This document shows positions 1 to 11,819 of a stretch of DNA of 64,000 nt, piece after piece (position 1 is the stretch's first letter; the number at the start of each line of letters is the position of its first letter). Source of the DNA: Rhizopus arrhizus (lineage: Eukaryota > Mucoromycota > Mucoromycetes > Mucorales > Rhizopodaceae); contig JAKZZE010000028.1 in assembly GCA_024220505.1 (NCBI GenBank), forward strand, positions 186,001 to 250,000, given 5' to 3'. Below the pieces are notes generated by a model. That model did not search any database. It was given only the letters and a program-made list of their open reading frames with translations, and had not been told where the DNA came from. The position numbers and the translations under genes are program-made.

Positions 1-141
1 AAAAATTATAGAATATATACATGAACAATCTAGCTTTTTTGTATTTTCAAAGCTGTATTATAGAGAAAGAGGAAAAGAGAAAGAAAGAAAAAAAGAATGA
101 GACGTCAAATCTTTTCCCGCTTTTTTTTTTTTTTCCCTTTA

Positions 142-348
142 ATGGATATTCGGAAAAACCAACTCGAATTATTATCAAAACGTATTGAAGAAGCAAATGA
201 TAGAATAAATAGAATAATATTCAAGTTAGGTTGGCAACGGAAAGACTTATGCCAAAACGTACAGCGAAATTTGATTAAAAAAAAGGAATATTTGAATCTA
301 ATTACATTTTACATAGAAACGACACCATTTCAAAAAATGTCCAATTAA
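142..348 (+). CDS. Small hypothetical protein, 68 aa
   Basis: An open frame from an ATG just after a long T tract. The product is basic and probably helical, with an early stretch rich in Lys, Glu, Asn and Arg (residues 1-45) that could form a short coiled coil. No signal peptide, membrane segment or recognised domain is visible. The ATG at 142 is preferred to the in-frame ATG at 97, because the intervening codons are a run of Phe from a poly-T tract, which looks like leader DNA. It may be a real small gene, the last exon of a longer one, or chance. Confidence 0.3.
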   Translation: MDIRKNQLELLSKRIEEANDRINRIIFKLGWQRKDLCQNVQRNLIKKKEYLNLITFYIETTPFQKMSN

Positions 349-1038
349 TAAAAAACACAAGGTCCTAATCAATTATTATAATGAACACTATAAACGCTGT
401 TCATTAAAAAGTAACGGAATCTATACTAAAAAGGTAACTAAATTGTTACTTTTTTGGTCTTTTATACTAACAATAGTAATGCGTTTAGAGATCAAAAGAG
501 AAAAACAAAGACATTGTAAAAAAGTCATTAACTTTCCATAAAAATAATCCACCTCTTGTTTCTTTTATTACCAAAAAGCCAGCTGATTCTCACTAGAATA
601 CCGTTGACACTGGCTTGTTAAAAACAGTGGATAAAAACACAGTAGTAGCAACAACAGGATAATCTGATCACTCAATCATATTAAAAACCAGTCAATTTTC
701 AACAACTCTCTCCTCATTGTTATAAGCTAAAATTGATTTTTAAAAGTATTCTTAATCCAACAGTCTACGTATTGTACGTGATTTTTAGGGAAATAAATGT
801 CGCGCTGACTTGTCGCTTTTATGTAAAAATGCATCCTTACTTTCTGAAACAGTATTTAGAAAACAGAGACTAGAAATGAAAATCTGAATTTTGATTGGCT
901 AATTTACATAGAATTGATTGCTATATGCCAATGGGGCACTATAAAAAGTCTTTGTTTTCTTCTTGTTCTCTTTTCTTTAGTTCAAAAGATATAAACGTAA
1001 AACTAAGAAAAAGAGTTTATCGTCTGTAGTAAGATTAT
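349..1038. other. Non-coding stretch upstream of the eIF5-mimic relic
   Basis: No open frame of note. AT-rich DNA. The last 100 bases contain a TATA-like TATAAAAAG near 951 followed by a CT-rich stretch, which could be the old promoter of the broken gene starting at 1039. Confidence 0.5.
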
Positions 1039-2455
1039 ATGAGTACTCAGACTTCAACTAATCCTAAACCCGTCTTGCATGGTGTAAGAATTAAACAAAG
1101 AAAAGTAAAGTATAAAGTCATTTAGAAAAAAAAAGGAGCAAAAATTAATCACCACATAGAGTGTTCAAAAAGCAAACACTAAGCACGAGCCTGAAAGTAA
1201 AATTTAACTACTACTAAAGACAGATTTGGGTTTAACATATGCAGTTTTTAAAGATAACTTGAGCAATTTAAAACTATAAAAGAAGGCGATCTTGAAGCCA
1301 TCTCTTCTAAACTTGATATTCTTGGAAACACACTTGATTACCGAAAATACGGCGACTCACTTTTTGAAATACTTATTACTGGTGGCATTATAGGTATCAT
1401 ACTAGATATGACTTAGATATACAAGAGACCAATGCAATCATAGAACCTGGAGGAACGATTGACAGTGATGCTAAGCAAAGCCCTTTCTGTCTTTTTACAG
1501 CAAAAGATGATACTGTCGTGATTAAAAAATACGTGGAGGTCTTTAACAAATTGATCCGTCATTATAAATACTTGCAAAGAACCTTGGGTGAGACCCTACA
1601 AAACATGTTACAAAACATCAACAAGTGGCCATCTGACCAAACCTCCAAATTGGCGAAATCGACTGGCTTTTTTGTTTTCAACCAACTTGTGCCTCTCTCG
1701 GTCCTCAAGGTGCTATTGAAGGATTCTTTGGTTAAGGACGGCCACGCGCTGGATTTCACCACGACCGTCTTGCGCACCCTCTTGGAAGAACAAGGCATTG
1801 AACAACTCGGTCGATATTTGGCTTCTGAAGAAATGCTACGCGTGTCATCGAATTCTTCCCACTCAGCAAGCGAGACGAGGATGGCCTTGTAGGTCATTTT
1901 GAAGCAGAAGAGATGAAGAAATTGGTTGATGATGATCTCAAGAGTAAAAAGAATTTCAGAAAGAGTAACCTACTCTTGGATGTATCTCATCAAATGGAAA
2001 ACGACACACCCGAAACAAGTGTGATCACATACATTAAAAGTGCTGTCAAGGACGCTGATCTGACAGAAGCAGTCCCTATCATCTGGCAATCGATCACAGG
2101 CATCGTGGATCTGATAGACGCTCGTCCAGATCAAATTGAATCTCAAGTAGTGCGCGCTATGAGTCGTTGGGTCAAGGTCTTGGAAATATTTTGTACTTTA
2201 CCCAGAACAGAGATGATCTTGCTTCAAAAAAGTACAACTGACTTGTGATGAAGATGTCAAGTTGAACAAGTATTTTTTTTCAAGATGATTCAAATTCTCT
2301 ACAGACATGATGTGCTTTCAGCTAATGTCATTCTTTATTGGAATGATAAGGCTCATCTTGCGCAAGGCAAGTCTTTGTTTTTGAAACAAGTAGAAGGTTT
2401 TAGGACTTGGTTGAAAGAAAATGATTCAAGTAGTAGGGAAGAGGATGATTATTGA
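1039..2455 (+). pseudogene. Broken eIF5-mimic protein gene (BZW1/BZW2, 5MP family)
   Basis: Reading across frames gives nearly a full BZW/5MP protein in the right order. It has an N-terminal KPVLHGVRIKQRK segment (1072-1106), then EGDLEAISSKLDILGNTLDY, KYVEVFNKLIRHYKYLQR, and a W2-type C-terminal region with LSANVILYWNDKAHLAQGKS (about 2313-2370). Two introns are still visible: one starting near 1107, and one at about 1391-1442 that restores IIEPGGT. The frame is broken at about 1259 (one base short), about 1845 (a GT duplicated), about 2230 (A run) and about 2277 (T run). Two of these are outside homopolymers, so sequencing error is unlikely to explain all of them. Intact family members compete with eIF5 for eIF2/eIF3 and restrain start-codon selection. 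This copy should give no full-length product. A functional paralog may lie elsewhere. It converges on the minus-strand regulator gene, with 44 bases between stops. Confidence 0.8.
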
Positions 2456-2499
2456 ATAAATACAGGATATCACTTGTTCATAGCATAATGTTTTTATTA

Positions 2500-4340
2500 T
2501 TAGATGTTTGGTATAGGATCATCATCAGTATATAACAAGCTTAATAAGGTTGGGTTGGGTTGTAAACCAAAAGAAGTACTGGATTGCTGCATAGTACTTA
2601 TTTTATTATTCATTTCAATGACAGGAGAGGTTGAAGAGAGATAGAGTGCTATCTGCATCAAGTCACGTAATTCACTCTCATATCCACCTTCCTTAAAGAC
2701 CGTAATTGCTGCTGACACGTAATGCATGATCTGATGGATACCTCGAATAGAACAATACATGTCTTCAAGGGCCTCGCATCGAAACACAAGGCCCATGATA
2801 CGTCTGATGTTAAACGCCGCCTCTGCACAGTGACCGGTGTGAGGAGAGGAGGTAGGTGTGTTTTGAAAAGCAAAGGGGCGATGAAGTGAGATGGTTGCAA
2901 AACAAGAAGCCAAATATAAAAAGCATGCAGCATAAGACATGTCATTCTCTTCAGGAAAACTGGTATATGAGGTAAGGATGCCTATGGATTCCTTGAGATG
3001 ATTTGTCAGTGCTTCGAATGTTTCCTCTTCTTTCCAATTGGTCAACATGTTCTTGACAGCCCACTGTGAGTCTAGCTTTTGATGCAAGAATTGGGTGATT
3101 TGGGCTTGGCAACGAATAATTTTTGTTAGCAAGATAAAGTGAATGATCTTTTCCTGATCATTGACTTCATCCATTAATACTTGAGGATCATCTACATGCG
3201 ATTCTTTGTCGAGATTAAAATGAAATGGTACACCATTTTCAATACTATATCATCATGTTTATGAATGATCCAGTGGATTATCATCAAGAATGTTTACCTC
3301 ATCATCACATCATAACAATAAACAGCCCAAAATGTTCTTTTTCGTTTTTCAAGTTCAATCATTATCTTTGGTGAAGTACTGCTGGTGACTACAATTTTAC
3401 GTTGTAGACCAAGATCTTTACACATACGAACAATCATTTGAAAGTAATAACTTGTTCTCCACAGAAACCCACGTCGCCTTACATGTTCATTGTATTTCAG
3501 TAACAGCAGTAATGCCTGCACTGTTGACAGTTGTGGCTCATACTCTTGATCCAATAATTTTACTGCAGCTTCGTAATAACACCATCCTCTTGGCTCACCG
3601 TCTCTGATGGGTGTATTCATATCCCATCTTGAAGAGACACAATAGATGGCATTCAACAGAATGCTGCTCACTGGTTCATGATTATTGAGTTGATGATAAA
3701 AGGACGGTTTATGAAGTATGGGCAAAAGGGTGTCAATGTATTGAAAGTAAATATTGAGTAAATGTTGTCGTATGATGGGTGGTGGTTCACTTATATTATG
3801 TTTTGGTTCTATTTCTTCCATCATTCTTTCCCAATTGCTTCCAGAAGGTAATCGATCTATTCGAAGGTGGTTGTCTGGTATATAACATCCTTGTCCTGTC
3901 TCTGTCACCCATAACTTCACTTTTGTTTTTTTTTATTACAAAATAAATTGTTTGTTATTCATTTTATTTAATATACCTTTTTGACTTGAATTTAATTGAT
4001 TTGATAATGATAATGAAGCTGATGGTGGCGTAGTAGTATGATCAATGATAGTAGATAGCTCATCCAGTCTCTCCTTTAGTCTCTTTAACTTTGCTTTATG
4101 ACTTTCAGCGGTCACTTCTTTCTTTACTGGAATCTTATCAAATTTACATTCACAATCTGTCTTCAAACAACGATCACAGGGTGAATTTCCATCGCATTTA
4201 ACCTATTTCTGTAGTCTAAGAAGGTCGTGTTTATACTTTATTTTATTTACTTTTCTTTTTCTGCATGGAATACAAGCTTTGGGTGACTTTCTTTTTGATT
4301 CACTGCTCGCGATACTACTACGTCGCTTATTCACTTCCAT
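2500..4340 (-). CDS. Zn2Cys6 (Gal4-type) transcription factor with fungal-specific TF domain
   Basis: Four exons: 4340-4251, 4202-3977, 3919-3298 and 3244-2500, giving 560 residues. Residues 23-49 form the binuclear zinc cluster CIPCRKRK-V-KCDGNSPCDRC..CEC. The first intron splits it after KRK. A linker follows with Leu/Lys/Glu-rich helix (about residues 63-80) that may dimerise. The middle and C-terminal regions match the Fungal_trans pattern: 'LLNIYFQYIDTLLPILHKPSF', then 'RRRGFLWRTSYYFQMIVRM' and 'KRKRTFWAVYCYDVMM'. The start was chosen because it gives a short basic N-terminus just before the cluster. An in-frame upstream ATG would add a poly-Phe stretch. Such proteins are nuclear DNA-binding regulators. 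The target genes cannot be inferred from the neighbours. Confidence 0.88.
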
Positions 4341-4858
4341 ATTATAAAAGGAATGGAAAGAAATGAAAGAAAAAAAAAAAAAAAAAAAGAAAAGAAAAAA
4401 AAAATAAGCTTTATATCTGTGAATGTGTGTAGTACATGGCATAAACAAATTATTTATTAAAAACATTTCATTGTCTTTTGTAAACGCATGTCTATTCATA
4501 TCACAGTTGTGTTAAAAAAAGGGGAAAAAAAAAAAAAGTGTTTTAAAAGAAAACAGTTGTACGCGTTTTATAAATTTTTAAAAGAAAAAAAAAGGAGTAA
4601 TGACACTTTTCCTAATGCACATATCGGATTTTCAAATAAAGTAATTCCCTTGAAAGGTCCATTCAAATGTTCTGGGTTCTATAATTAATTTATCAATCTT
4701 TCAACTTGGATTGGGGATATTAAAAATCATTGATTGAAATGAGATGTCCTGCAATAACACACAAAAAAATACAATGCATTCATGATGAGCTATAGTTTTT
4801 TTTTTATTATTATTCTGAAAAAGCATGAAAGCCAAGAGTTCTTATCAAAAGTACACTA

Positions 4859-5462
4859 TTACAAAAAGTCAAATTCTTTTTCACTCTCTGTGTCGGATTC
4901 AGAAGCCCAAACATCTTCTTCTTCACGCTTCTTTATACATTTCATGCATCTGGCCTTTTCAGCATTCCTTCTTTGTAACTATATGTCAATGAATAGGAAT
5001 GTCTTTAGTCTCTTTGTAGTAACTTACTTTGGCAAACTTTTCAAGTGGTTGAGTCTTTGCGCAAATCATACAAGTGAGATGTGTGTTCTGACTGGATGCA
5101 CATTTCTTGCAAGTAACTGTCTTGAATTTCTTTTTATGAGAGGGTGAAATATAAGCTATGCAAAAAAACCAACAGAGTTTTATAAACGATAAAGCATATT
5201 TTAAGCGCTGTTACGATTATAAGTACCCTTTGCAATTTGATTTTGAGAAAAGGCATCCAAGGGCTTATACTAAAAGAACAAACTATAAGATCACACATAT
5301 TCGAATACAAAAATGCTAGTTCTCTTTGTTTTTACTTCATTACAAAAGACACATTTTAAACTTTTTAAAGCACTGTATTGCTCTATAAAAAAAGTTACTC
5401 TCATTTAATAAAAAGATATACTTTATATTACTGTTGGTACTATCAGTAGAATAAGTATTCAT
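4859..5462 (-). CDS. Stc1-domain zinc-binding protein (small, five exons)
   Basis: Spliced reading from the ATG at 5462 gives a protein of roughly 110-120 residues. The first pair KCVFCNE joins YKPLDAFSQNQIAKGTYN after an intron. A second exon block carries TCKKCASSQNTHLTCMICAK, then TQPLEKFAK, and a final exon gives KARCMKCIKKREEEDVW plus an acidic tail and stop. The order C-x2-C, KPLDAFS-NQ, C-x2-C, C-x2-C, PLEKFAK, CxxC is the signature of the Stc1 domain. In fission yeast Stc1 links the RNAi effector complex to the Clr4 methyltransferase complex. Here only the domain is evident, and a role in silencing is inferred. Four short introns were placed by eye; the first two junctions are the least certain. 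Confidence 0.75.
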
Positions 5463-5598
5463 TTTATTAAAAAAAAAGAGAGAGAGAAAGAGCAACCTGC
5501 TTGTTTTTGGTAAAGGTGAAGCAAAATCAATAGTCACAATGTCAATTGAATTGTCCCATGATGCAGTAGGGGGGAGATAATTAAATGTACTGTTTATT

Positions 5599-6635
5599 TT
5601 AATGAATAGGATCTGCATGAAGCTGAGAGATACCAGCTTGTTGAGCCATACGCATCAGGTTATCATAAGGCAGGCGCAAAGAATCCACCAAAGCGTTTTT
5701 AAAATCATCCGTTTGCATCCAGTCTAATCCATGTTGAAGTATACAGCTTGCTCTATAGTGACCTCCTTCGATAGTACCCATTGAAGCATGAAGGGTTGCC
5801 CGCTTTTGTGATGAGACATAAGAGGCGCGGTGAAGGATGTTGTTGTCATAAAAGACAGTTTGTCCTGCTTTGAGTTCAACTTTCAATTGACCAGGCATGT
5901 TGGCACTTTTGGGATCGTGGATCGTGACCTCACGTTCCTCGGGCGTTCTCACTCGACGGTGAGAGTTTGGCACGACATACAGACAAGCATCATCATAAAG
6001 TGCTCTATAACAAAATGAGTACAAGATCTTTTTTGGGCATTTTTACTTTACGTGTTCCACTGAGTACCATAGTGAGGTATAGTTAGCTTTTGCTTTTCAT
6101 CTGTTTCTAAAGTCTCGGCAGGAATAGCATCCCTGTGCCATGTTAAATCAAAATCAGACTCTTGAGGATTAACCAACAAGTTGAATAACTCTACCTTAAG
6201 AATAAGATGATGTATTCAACCTTTCTTTTTCTCTTTTTATATTACCAAGTTGTAATTCTTCTTGTTTAGTATCCAAAAGTTGCTGTACAGCTTCCAATAG
6301 CTTAGTGGATCCATACCATTCAGCGAAAATAGGTTCTTTTAACTCTGGATGTAAAAGGTGTTGAACACCCCAAACGTCATTTCCTTCAGTCCAAGGGGGA
6401 AATTGGGTGCCTACTAAGCGTCTGTATACGTGTTATTAGCTTTGATGTGTTGCTTCTTACTTTTAGAAAGGCTTTACCTGTATTGCCATTCTCCTTTTCT
6501 TGCTTTTTCAACAACACGATCACATGCTTCACGAAGTTTACTAAACATCTCTTTAGGGATCAAATCATCCACAATAACATAGCCTTGGTTCTTGAGGGCT
6601 TGATCGATCGGTATGTTGTTAATATCAGTAAGCAT
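5599..6635 (-). CDS. Phytanoyl-CoA dioxygenase (PhyH)-family 2-oxoglutarate/Fe(II) oxygenase
   Basis: Four exons (6635-6478, 6421-6246, 6190-6052, 6004-5599) join in frame to 292 residues, the usual size for the family. The N-terminus GYVIVDDLIPKEMFSKLREA is the typical PhyH opening ('Gy.vv..ll....' helix). DLTWHRD in exon 3 holds the HxD iron ligands. NNILHRASYVSSQKRATLHAS in exon 4 supplies the second His, and the Arg that would bind 2-oxoglutarate. The start at 6635 was preferred to an in-frame upstream ATG, because the extra residues are a Phe-rich stretch. The substrate cannot be deduced. Fungal members act on acyl-CoAs and on varied secondary metabolites. No biosynthetic cluster is visible nearby. 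Confidence 0.85.
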
Positions 6636-9128
6636 TTTATTAAGGGGGAAAAAAAAAGAGGGGGGAAACAACAGGGTCCACAGGCCATTTATGAAGTGAT
6701 TGGGTATTTCTTTCTCCGATTATTTTCACACGCTATCAGGGTTTCCCAGGGTTCAGTCATGATCCTTGAAAAAGGGAATATGGATCTACTGTTGGCCAAG
6801 TTGAATTTCTTTAAGAAAATGAACGCTATCTTGAAATAAAAAGGGTATTGAAAGTGAAAATGAAAGATTGCTTATTTGAAAACAGTGCAAGGCGAAAAGA
6901 AAAAAAAAAAAAAAAAAAGACCGATGACTTGTAAAAATGATGAATAATTCGTTCAGGGTCTTGTTTGGAAAAAAATTGGAATGTTTACAAACCAAAGGAT
7001 ACGAACGGAGAAGAAAATAGAACTATATTTAATATGTTTATATTTAATTTGATAGTTTTAACTGCACTTTTATTCAAAATATGAATACTGATTTAAGATA
7101 TGTGCTTAAAAAGCTTACATTCTCTACCGTTTTATAATTATTATCTTTTATACAACTTGATGAATTGCCTTTGAAAAGGAAAAAAAAAAAACAAAACAAG
7201 TTAGCTTTTGTTAATAAGGTCAATTTGACTACTGTTTTTTAGTTTTTATTTAAAATTCAGTGCGCTATTTTCAGAAAGCAATGCAGCACTTTTATAAGCT
7301 TTATAATACAATAAATGTAGAAGCGACAAATCAACGCGACACATGTTCTTGAAAACAATATAGTAAAATTTTGTTCAATTCACATCGCGTCCAAAAAAAA
7401 AATAACCAGCATCAATAATCTTTTAAACAGAATATCGAGTAATATAACTGACTTGGTGCATCTTTAATAAAAATTATCCAGCTTGAAAAGAAACTTGAAA
7501 GCATAGTTTAATTCCACATCTTTTTCTCTAACCAGGCTTTTAGCTTCCACCCATTTCATGATCTGACCTGATCGCAAGCGACAAAAATTAAAGCATCATA
7601 CGTCCATTTAGTTTTTGATTTTATATGTAAATAAAGTAAATTTTTAAATGCATTAAACTGTGAACTTTCTATAGATTTTTGCCTTATTTAGAAAGGTATT
7701 CACAGCATCAGGCCTGAATATGTTTACTTAAAATTAACTGCAAACAAAACTCGCAACAGCCAAGGCTGAAATCAATCAACTAAAACCACAATTCCACTTG
7801 CACCAACCAAGGGTTTAGATGCCTCTATCTCCCTATGCAACACCACTAGCTACGTTCCCCTTCTTCAATGGTTGCATATCAACAACCGTCGTGTCCTCGG
7901 TATTCACTGCCCCGACCGTCATCGCGCTGCCCATCCTCATTCATAATGACGATGAAAATGTATCCCTGTTCCGAGCTGAAGAAATTTGAGATCCCTCCAT
8001 GTGACGATGATGCTCCTCTGGATCCAAACAACCTTTGAAACACTTACTAGGACGGCTTTAATCAAGATAAGAAGAAATGCGTCGCATGCGGTCTCTTTGT
8101 TCAGCATGTCATTCGTGCTATCCGTCGTCTTCAAGGTCCGGTTCAGCGCGCTGTTGTCTGCTTTTTCGTTGACAAAGGCATCATGGCTGCCGTTGTACTC
8201 GATGATTTCTTTCCAATACCTATAATGTGTTCCATTCTCATTTTACTGATCTAATCATTCTGTCCATAAACCATCATTTGCATTCTACAGCAACAGAAAA
8301 AAAAAAGATATACATGTCTTTCCTGCATCTTTTTTTTACTAAAGTACTCATGTTTACTGTTTATTTATATTAAATAAGTTATATGTTACGCATTAGTAGA
8401 TTCATTCGATACTATTTGTAAATGCATACTTTACTATTATTTCTTGATCTTTGAGAACGTTTGATTCAAGAAGCTCACATGAAAATTGTACTCAATCTGG
8501 TTAGACAAACTATTGTGCACAAGCATACTCTATAGTTTGGTTTAATAAAGTATTCAAATGCTATAATGAACACATCGATGACACTTGAAGTTTATTTCAC
8601 TTGTAGACCTATTGAAACAAGCAAAAAGAGATGTTTGATAAATAACAATTTATGCAAAAAAATCTGACAAGTTACTGTGTGTCTCTTTAAAGCTTATCTG
8701 ATTTTTTCATTTGACATCATTCCTAATTCAGGCGCGCCATTTCGGCTCCTTTGCCATTTTTCACCTTTAGCTCCGCTCGTTTTTGATGCGATTGAATCAC
8801 ACAAGCATTCCTACTAATATTAGGTTGAGAATTTTTGATGTAAAATATGAATACAATCTTTATCCAATCAGTTTAACTTTTGATCTGGTCCCCCCCCCCC
8901 TCCTTTTTTTCCACAAAAATACTCTTGGCAAGTGAGTATCGGAGACAACAAGAGTAACACACAGTTCCTGCAGTTCACAAATAGTAACCTAATTCGGAAA
9001 ATAGTTACAGAATAATCCTTTGAACATAACTGAGCAATTGGATCGACTGAGAGAACCAGAAAGAAAGGTATAAATAGAACGTCAATTGGTTTGTGGTCTT
9101 TTTTTTTTTTTTTTCCAACTTATTTATC
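6636..9128. other. Gene-poor interval between PhyH-like and O-methyltransferase genes
   Basis: About 2.5 kb without a supportable intact gene. It is AT-rich with poly-A/T and poly-C (8890) tracts. A GC-richer relic is listed separately at 7801-8230. The last 100 bases hold a TATA-like TATAAATAG near 9070 and a T tract that probably belong to the methyltransferase promoter. Confidence 0.5.
7801..8230 (+). pseudogene. GC-richer coding relic of unknown origin
   Basis: Base composition rises clearly above the flanks. One plus-strand frame reads about 55 codons, including DKKKCVACGLFVQHVIRAIR and DKGIMAAVVLDDFF, but stops interrupt the rest. The pattern fits an old, decayed gene or retroelement fragment. 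No family is recognised with confidence. The CxxC motif alone is not diagnostic. Confidence 0.3.
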
Positions 9129-9821
9129 ATGTCTTCTGATCCTGTTTGGAAAAAAATCGACGAATATATTGAAGCTCGTCTTGGTGCCAATGAAGATGAA
9201 ACCTTGAAAGAAACCCTAAGATCAAGTGAAGAAGCCGGTTTACCTCCTCATAGTGTCTCCTTTCTTCATGGTCGACTGCTTCAAATCTTGGCTCAATCCG
9301 TATCTGCCAAACGTATCTTGGAGGTAGGCACATTGGGTGGTTACAGCTCCACTTTCTTTGGCCGAGCCTTACTTGCCAATACCGGTGATACATCGTCCCT
9401 CAAGCTCTTGTCCTGTGAGAAAAACCCTACACATGCTGCTGTAGCCAAGAAGAACATTGAACGTGCCGGATTGGGTGAGTTTGCAGAGGTCAGGGTGGGT
9501 GCTGGTTTGGACACACTGGATGAATTGATTGCTCAAAATGCACCTCCCTTTGATTTGTTCTTTATCGATGCTGATAAGACGAATAATATCAATTACTTTA
9601 ACAGAGCCATCAAGTTGGCTAGGCCTGGATCCTTGATCGTGGTTGATAATGTTATTATGCGGGGCGCTCCCTTTGATGATGAAAAATTAGAAGAGCCTTT
9701 CTTTAAAGCTATTCGTGAGTTTAATGATTTTGTAACTAAAGATGATCGCGTTGTTACTACTATCCTTCAAACTGTGGGAAGAAGAAATCATGATGGGCTT
9801 TGTATTAGCTTTGTTAAATAA
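9129..9821 (+). CDS. Class I SAM-dependent O-methyltransferase (catechol/caffeoyl-CoA OMT family)
   Basis: An intronless 230-residue protein, normal for the Methyltransf_3 family. The N-terminus is a helical cap. ILEVGTLGGYSS (about residues 67-78) is motif I, which binds S-adenosylmethionine. Further on, LLSCEKN places the acidic residue that contacts the ribose, and FDLFFIDADKTNNINYF carries the Asp-Asp/Asn metal-binding group. SLIVVDNVIMRG is the following strand. The ATG at 9129 (MSSDPVWKK) was preferred to the in-frame ATG at 9093, because the latter adds only a Phe run. The product should be soluble and cytosolic and methylate a catechol-like hydroxyl using Mg2+. The actual substrate is unknown. 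Confidence 0.9.
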   Translation: MSSDPVWKKIDEYIEARLGANEDETLKETLRSSEEAGLPPHSVSFLHGRLLQILAQSVSAKRILEVGTLGGYSSTFFGRALLANTGDTSSLKLLSCEKNPTHAAVAKKNIERAGLGEFAEVRVGAGLDTLDELIAQNAPPFDLFFIDADKTNNINYFNRAIKLARPGSLIVVDNVIMRGAPFDDEKLEEPFFKAIREFNDFVTKDDRVVTTILQTVGRRNHDGLCISFVK

Positions 9822-10188
9822 AATCTGTGCTTTATTTATTTTTTATATATTTATTTTCCTTTTGAAGTTTTAACTTCTTTTTGGTTCATATCTTGGCATT
9901 GTTTAATAACTCTAGATCTTACTAAGGTCTTTATCTGATTACCAAACATGAACAATTTAACTGCGACTTCAAAATTTTTTTATAGAAGCCAAAACAGCAC
10001 GCTTGAAAAAAGTAGTAAAATTTTCACACCGTACAATCATGCCATGTCCACTTTTCGTTATATCGAACGATGTATTGCCTAGGCCTCTTTTTCTTTTTTA
10101 AAGACTTGAAACGTTTTACACAAAAAGAAAAAAAAATATATGTATCACTAGAGAAGGATAACTTTTTCATTAAGCGGTTTTTATTCTT

Positions 10189-11797
10189 TTAATCATCGTC
10201 ATTAAATACAATCTTGTTATTAGACGTGCCCTTTCCACTTAGAGCCTTGGACATCATTTCTTGTTGTTGACGTTTAGCTTCCCAAGAAGGATGCATTGGT
10301 TCAGCAGGAGCAGTATTACTTGGTGTTGGTTTATGAACTTTCTTTGGTTTATAATCAGGGTTGGCTAATCGTTTCTCTTCACGTTTTTGATATGCTGCAA
10401 CAACATGGTTCGCTTCTTTACCGTACAATTCTTCCCACTGCCTAAAAACAATAAAAAAATCAAAATCTGCATCACAACTAAACGTCTATTCTTTCTTACT
10501 TTCTTCTTTGTCTTTGTCCAACTCTGTTTGGCTTTTTCACACCTTCATAGATGTTCTTGAAGTTTTCATCATTCTTTTCATCATCCGCTGCCAAAGATTC
10601 CATGAATTTAGATGAATCAGTACCCTTTGTCGTCTTTTGTTTCTTCTTCTTTTCTTCTTCTTTCTTTTTAGCTTCCTCAGCCTTTCTCTTCTTCTCTTGA
10701 ATTTCCATTTTTTTCTTTTCAATCTTTTCTGTGTCACCCTTTAAAATGCTGATAAAAGATTCAATGATACTCTGTGTCTCGTTGATAACTGCCTTATGTG
10801 ACAATAATCTTGCTTCAATGTTTGACAGTAGAACTTTATCCACATCGTCTGCATAAGGGCTTTTTATTTCTATATTCTCAATCAATTCTTTGACAGGCTC
10901 CTCATTCTTTAGTGAACCATTCTTTTTTAAATTGGATTTAATTTTCTTTTCTGTCAAGTATTCAAGGTCTACGTGCTATTAAAAAGAATTGAGTTGCTGG
11001 AAATTACAATGCACATACTTTTTATACCTTCAGCATGTCTAATTCTTTTTCAAGCTTCTCCAAATCTTGTTTCTTCACCTTCTTTTCTTCTTTCTCTTTA
11101 TCATCATCATCTCTATATATTTTATAAACAAAAAGAAATTGTTGCATAGTAAAAAAAACTCACTTGTTTTCAATTGAAGCTTTGGCCGATTTAATCTTTT
11201 TAATTTGTTTTTGAGTCTCGATTGATTTAGCTTTTTTCAATGCTGACTTGATTTCCCTTCGTGATTGATGCTTTATATTTTGTATTGAATAAAACAATAT
11301 GTGGTATATATGCGTGCTGACTTACTAATTTGTGTTCTAATTTTTGCTTTCTAGCATTTTGAAGTTTTACTTTTAAAGCTTCCTTGTCTGTGTATTCAAT
11401 GTTGGAATTATGAATTTGTTGATGCTTTGCTCTTGATGCAGCAAATATAGCAGTTTTCATATGTGTCTTTTCTCCAACCTAGTTTATAGCTCCATTAGTT
11501 TATTGTCAAGGTTTTCTTATTGTTGTTTTTACTTTACTTGTGCTGCAAGATAGTTAATCTTCCATGTTAAATTTTCTTTAGATCCAGATTTCTATTTTGT
11601 AAATCAGCAAACAAGAAAAAACTATTTTTTATAGTATTGTTCTTTCTCTAACCATTATGTCTTTATTCTGTTTCTCAAGTTTTTTTATTTTAATACACTG
11701 TTTTATTTTTAAATAATTCTATTTTATATTTACAGAAACAAGATTACACTTGACTTTTTTTTTTTCTCTTGACTCAAAAAGCCACTTTACGATTCAT
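10189..11797 (-). CDS. BUD22/SRFBP1-like ribosome biogenesis protein
   Basis: Several exons on the minus strand. The C-terminal exon (about 10440-10189) has YGKEANHV, LHPSWEAKR-like 'MHPSWEAKRQQQEMM' and a final KIVFNDDD. The preceding exon (about 10957-10497) has a Lys/Glu coiled coil, then NRVGQRQRRK. This tail (GQRxRR, WEKxYGxxANH, HPSWEAK, KIxF) is the BUD22 signature, needed for 40S subunit maturation in yeast nucleoli. Upstream exons give ENLTWKINYLAAQ and VGEKTHMKTAIFAASRAKHQ. The N-terminus is uncertain. The ATG at 11797 (MNRK, then intron) fits but leaves only about 20 bases to the upstream gene's possible stop. A downstream start is possible. Confidence 0.78.
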
Positions 11798-11819
11798 TTT
11801 CCGAAGAGAGGATATATTT

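Noticed and set aside
800..820. Shared motif TGACTTGTCGC at about 807 and 18114, with a related GCGACAAATCAACGCGACA at 7323
   Set aside because: The similarity does not extend past about 15 bases, so no repeat family can be claimed.
1562..1897. 111-codon minus-strand ORF
   Set aside because: It lies opposite the eIF5-mimic relic, which explains the open frame.
6447..6839. 130-codon plus-strand ORF over the PhyH-like gene start
   Set aside because: It is mostly antisense to exon 1 of a well-supported gene and shows no domain.
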